DNA from: JBAXQQ01 sp037131695 | Lineage (GTDB): Bacteria > Armatimonadota > Hebobacteria > CAIYQO01 | Assembly: GCA_964638715.1 (NCBI GenBank) | Contig: CAZWZF010000012.1 | Span: 1 to 64,000, forward strand | Reading direction: 5' to 3' | Length of the DNA stretch: 64,000 nt | Shown here: one piece after another, positions 62,701 through 64,000 of the stretch | How the letters are laid out: each line of letters begins with the position of its first letter | Numbering within the stretch: the stretch's first letter is position 1 | Translations under genes and position numbers: made by a program | The notes under the pieces: generated by a model | Seen by the model: only the letters and a program-made list of their open reading frames with translations | The model's database searches: none | Told to the model about the DNA's origin: nothing

Positions 62701-64000
62701 CCCGAATCATCGAACCGCGTCGCCAGGAACTTGGCAGTTGGCGCGAAATAACTTATGAAATCAAATACCTGTGGACGGCTATATTCGCCATACGGATTCG
62801 TCAACATAATCGGGAATATTCGAATCCCGCGGGAACTGACAGATCTCGATAAATCTGGCCAAACCACATGAACAACAGTATTTCTGCCCATAGGATGGTT
62901 TGGCACCTGCGAACCTGCGTCCGCATTGGTGAATACCGAACCACGGATTGAAATCGTCTGAAGTTCATCAATTGGGCGATGCAGCGTTTTAAACGCAATG
63001 TTACCACAGGCGATAGTAAGCAATCCTTTGCCGATAGGGGCAATCTGCTGTCCGACAACCGTGGTTGGTATGCCGGTAATATTATCATCCGGGGTGCCGA
63101 ACTTATTCGGGAAGAAAGATTTATTGGCAATTGAAAAAGCAAGACGGTTATTATTGAACCACAGCACTGAGGGGAATACTGTTGATACTGCGCTATGAAT
63201 GCTCGGATCATTAATCCCACCGGAAACGTCCTGTGAACTCCAACAGGTAACGGCCATCGCGGAAGCGGCTTTTTCCCTGATAACTCTGCTGATTGAACCT
63301 ACCTGCGGTTCAACTATTGTTCCAACGCTTCCACGTCCTAAAAATACTACCAGGTCCTTAATAGCTTTTTCACCACCAGAATATAACTCAAGGTCTATTG
63401 TCAAAGTATTGTTATATGGCTTAAATATTTCCTTAACAGCGGCCATGCTGGTCAGCTTTACTATTTCCTGTTCTTCATAAGATTTTGCGTCATTAAAGAA
63501 CTTCTCTGCTTGTTTCAGATATCCCCACTTCGTAAAATTGGCACCCATCTGTTCAGATGAATTCCAGAAAGGAACTGAAATAGCGTTACTCGCCAGGCTT
63601 TCTTCTTTTTTTGCTTCCAAAAAAGTATTATACAATGGATGTTTATTAGCCGGGTCAGCACGCTGGGCATCGGTTGCCGGTTTGAAACCTAAACGATAAA
63701 TTAATCTGCCGCCGCGAATCCAAGCCAGGTTTGCCTGCAAGGTTGCTTCCTGGCGTTCAAGACAAACTTCACCTGCTGCGATAGCAAAACCATGTTCTGC
63801 CCATTTTTTATATTCAGGGTCGACATTTTTCCATTCATCGTTAAACGATGAATTCCATCTGTCAGCACCTTTAAGCAATGCAAGTGCCTGGTTGGCATAT
63901 TCAAGCTGCCGTTTTGATCTTTGCAATTGCTCAAGAATTGATTGGCCTTCCAGCGGTTTATTTCTTAATTCGTCAATCGCTTCAAGCAACTTTTCAGTGC
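59781..64000 (-). CDS. Giant FtsX-like ABC permease (5' end outside window)
   Basis: At least 1403 residues; the frame is open to the window edge and the first usable codon inside (TTG 63989) is probably not the start. A large N-terminal region (to about 660) has no membrane segment. Then two or three membrane spans (about 662-745: ILGILWYLGLLIPFAFFFEK, MMILLGFLISLLALLVIVMV), the FtsX core opening VRTGLTCGTLVLITFAMICF (about 790), an extracytoplasmic domain, and three C-terminal spans (about 1115-1235). About 170 soluble residues end it. The long N-terminal part suggests a substrate-binding or periplasmic extension. Partner of the two ATPases downstream. Confidence 0.85.
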   Translation of the reverse strand, partial: TEKLLEAIDELRNKPLEGQSILEQLQRSKRQLEYANQALALLKGADRWNSSFNDEWKNVDPEYKKWAEHGFAIAAGEVCLERQEATLQANLAWIRGGRLIYRLGFKPATDAQRADPANKHPLYNTFLEAKKEESLASNAISVPFWNSSEQMGANFTKWGYLKQAEKFFNDAKSYEEQEIVKLTSMAAVKEIFKPYNNTLTIDLELYSGGEKAIKDLVVFLGRGSVGTIVEPQVGSISRVIREKAASAMAVTCWSSQDVSGGINDPSIHSAVSTVFPSVLWFNNNRLAFSIANKSFFPNKFGTPDDNITGIPTTVVGQQIAPIGKGLLTIACGNIAFKTLHRPIDELQTISIRGSVFTNADAGSQVPNHPMGRNTVVHVVWPDLSRSVSSRGIRIFPIMLTNPYGEYSRPQVFDFISYFAPTAKFLATRFDDSGNLLFYADTTASNSIFQNEKVIPNTLIRGVDKPVNIALFRASQSSCFQKGNPKTLNSYAGFDFVRIGSLQTPEKSNIISAPDSPAYSAFLPPDFSYAIALKDGSMENPEVQTYRAFMLNVNPDDKLSIDSPDIPDNEQELYGNGYLAADTPNLTFSYFDAAASMLRTNAKRLRIQDKYHMADKQMKESHARAIESLLRARKERVEGQTVLAVNDAGRALADATNNHPVIRMKIASAILGILWYLGLLIPFAFFFEKLVFGFTDIRKQLLASAVIFTLSFLLLQAFHPAFRMVASPMMILLGFLISLLALLVIVMVGGKFQQTIKDLRKREGTVEGADINRAGVIGTAFMLGLNNMRRRKVRTGLTCGTLVLITFAMICFTSVSSDVIEDETTIGRAPSNGIFRRDINFAPLTDNEISNLRQLYGLDYPIAVQSWVVSKLNPLELKNAVITLDTKGVNNNNSKSTDVNAAVVLSWNENQFSHIDQYLITKKTWFPRPPATSEEKAEALRTGYKMVNYVMLPDEVAKKLEISVADVDSGKKPIVTIRNEDYVVLGIFDSIAISKHAGLDGQSILPYDLNSIQTLGRSSVGDKSVLPFNIARLPGSLVILTNKAPIVNAGKEEVIQISCSIGLPSEPYTLIPGGLEHPRISNSEQRAVVAQYLERVGVPGYYAIDGYAYSGQRTRGRRSEGVLALIIPLILAALTVFNTMRGSVYERQDEIYVYNAVGIAPNHIFFMFMAEACVYAVIGALAGYLLSQIVGSVLTSFGLTTGLNMDYSSIETIWASVFLVAAVMLSTIIPAQAAAKMALPSDEMSWSVPQAEGDVMKMTLPFTFTAHDRVAVMSYFYRWLDANGEGSSGTFHCSPPDVSFIEENLEEGGVGLVPRIETTVWLKPYDQGVSQRMTITLPTDPETKEYIAYATIERLSGTMSGWERAVMPFLGSLRKQFLSWRAVSDVERSEMFAEAKEMLLTKENNA

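Noticed and set aside
1..64000. tRNA, rRNA, transposase, integrase or prophage genes
   Set aside because: None could be recognised on either strand; the short inverted-repeat elements carry no transposase.

Overview
The window comes from a bacterial chromosome of roughly mid GC content. It is dominated by secreted and surface carbohydrate-handling proteins, LacI-type regulators, and a striking family of type IV pilin-like proteins. The pilin signature (GFTLIELLVVIAI, then FPVFARAREKARQTTC, then an H-X9-DG motif), LL-diaminopimelate aminotransferase (DapL), and large signal-peptide-bearing propeller/glycosidase proteins resemble Armatimonadota and related lineages (Abditibacteriota, Lentisphaerota and similar). 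This assignment is inference; no rRNA, tRNA or other phylogenetic marker is present.

Layout. 0.6-3.2 kb: a cytoplasmic GAF-GAF-PAS histidine kinase and a small basic protein. 3.4-16.1 kb, minus strand: a divergent pseudopilin, a 1964-residue secreted propeller/hydrolase-like protein, and three full pseudopilins, one of them interrupted by in-frame stops. 16.2-16.5 kb: the relic of a sialate O-acetylesterase. 16.7-28 kb: two LacI regulators, a secreted glycoside-hydrolase-like protein, three more pseudopilins and an FAD oxidoreductase coupled to a LacI gene. 28.2-30.9 kb: a three-gene two-component operon preceded by a receiver-domain remnant. 31.3-33.7 kb: another pseudopilin and LacI pair. 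33.8-51.8 kb, plus strand: a beta-helix/propeller/CBM9 protein, two GH2 enzymes, an AT-rich PQQ-propeller/Fn3 protein, a HyuA-like protein, a three-gene DUF3990/DUF3791 module and a GH116-like enzyme. 52.0-53.1 kb: a GntR-LacI chimeric regulator. 53.3-54.4 kb: dapL. 54.7-64 kb, minus strand: a six-gene operon encoding a giant FtsX permease (5' end outside the window), an OPT-like transporter, a second FtsX permease, two MacB/LolD-type ATPases and a PqqD-like protein between the ATPases.

How it may work together. Seven of eight pseudopilins have an almost constant N-terminal half (class III signal, conserved Cys pair, H-X9-DG motif) joined to C-terminal domains that differ between subgroups: jelly-roll lectin-like, discoidin-like, galactose-binding-like and Rossmann-like. 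Several sit next to a LacI gene. Palindromes at or just after the -10 element recur upstream of pilin genes and their neighbours: the CGATACGTATCG type at three promoters, ACTTTACCGGTAAAGT at one, and ATGTAACwwGTTTCA at two loci. My reading is a set of sugar-responsive regulons, each displaying a binding or processing module on a pilin-like anchor. One regulon (14.5-17.8 kb) is decaying.

Intergenic DNA is rich in fold-back elements of several families, mostly close to gene 3' ends. No rRNA, tRNA, CRISPR array, transposase, integrase or prophage gene was recognised.
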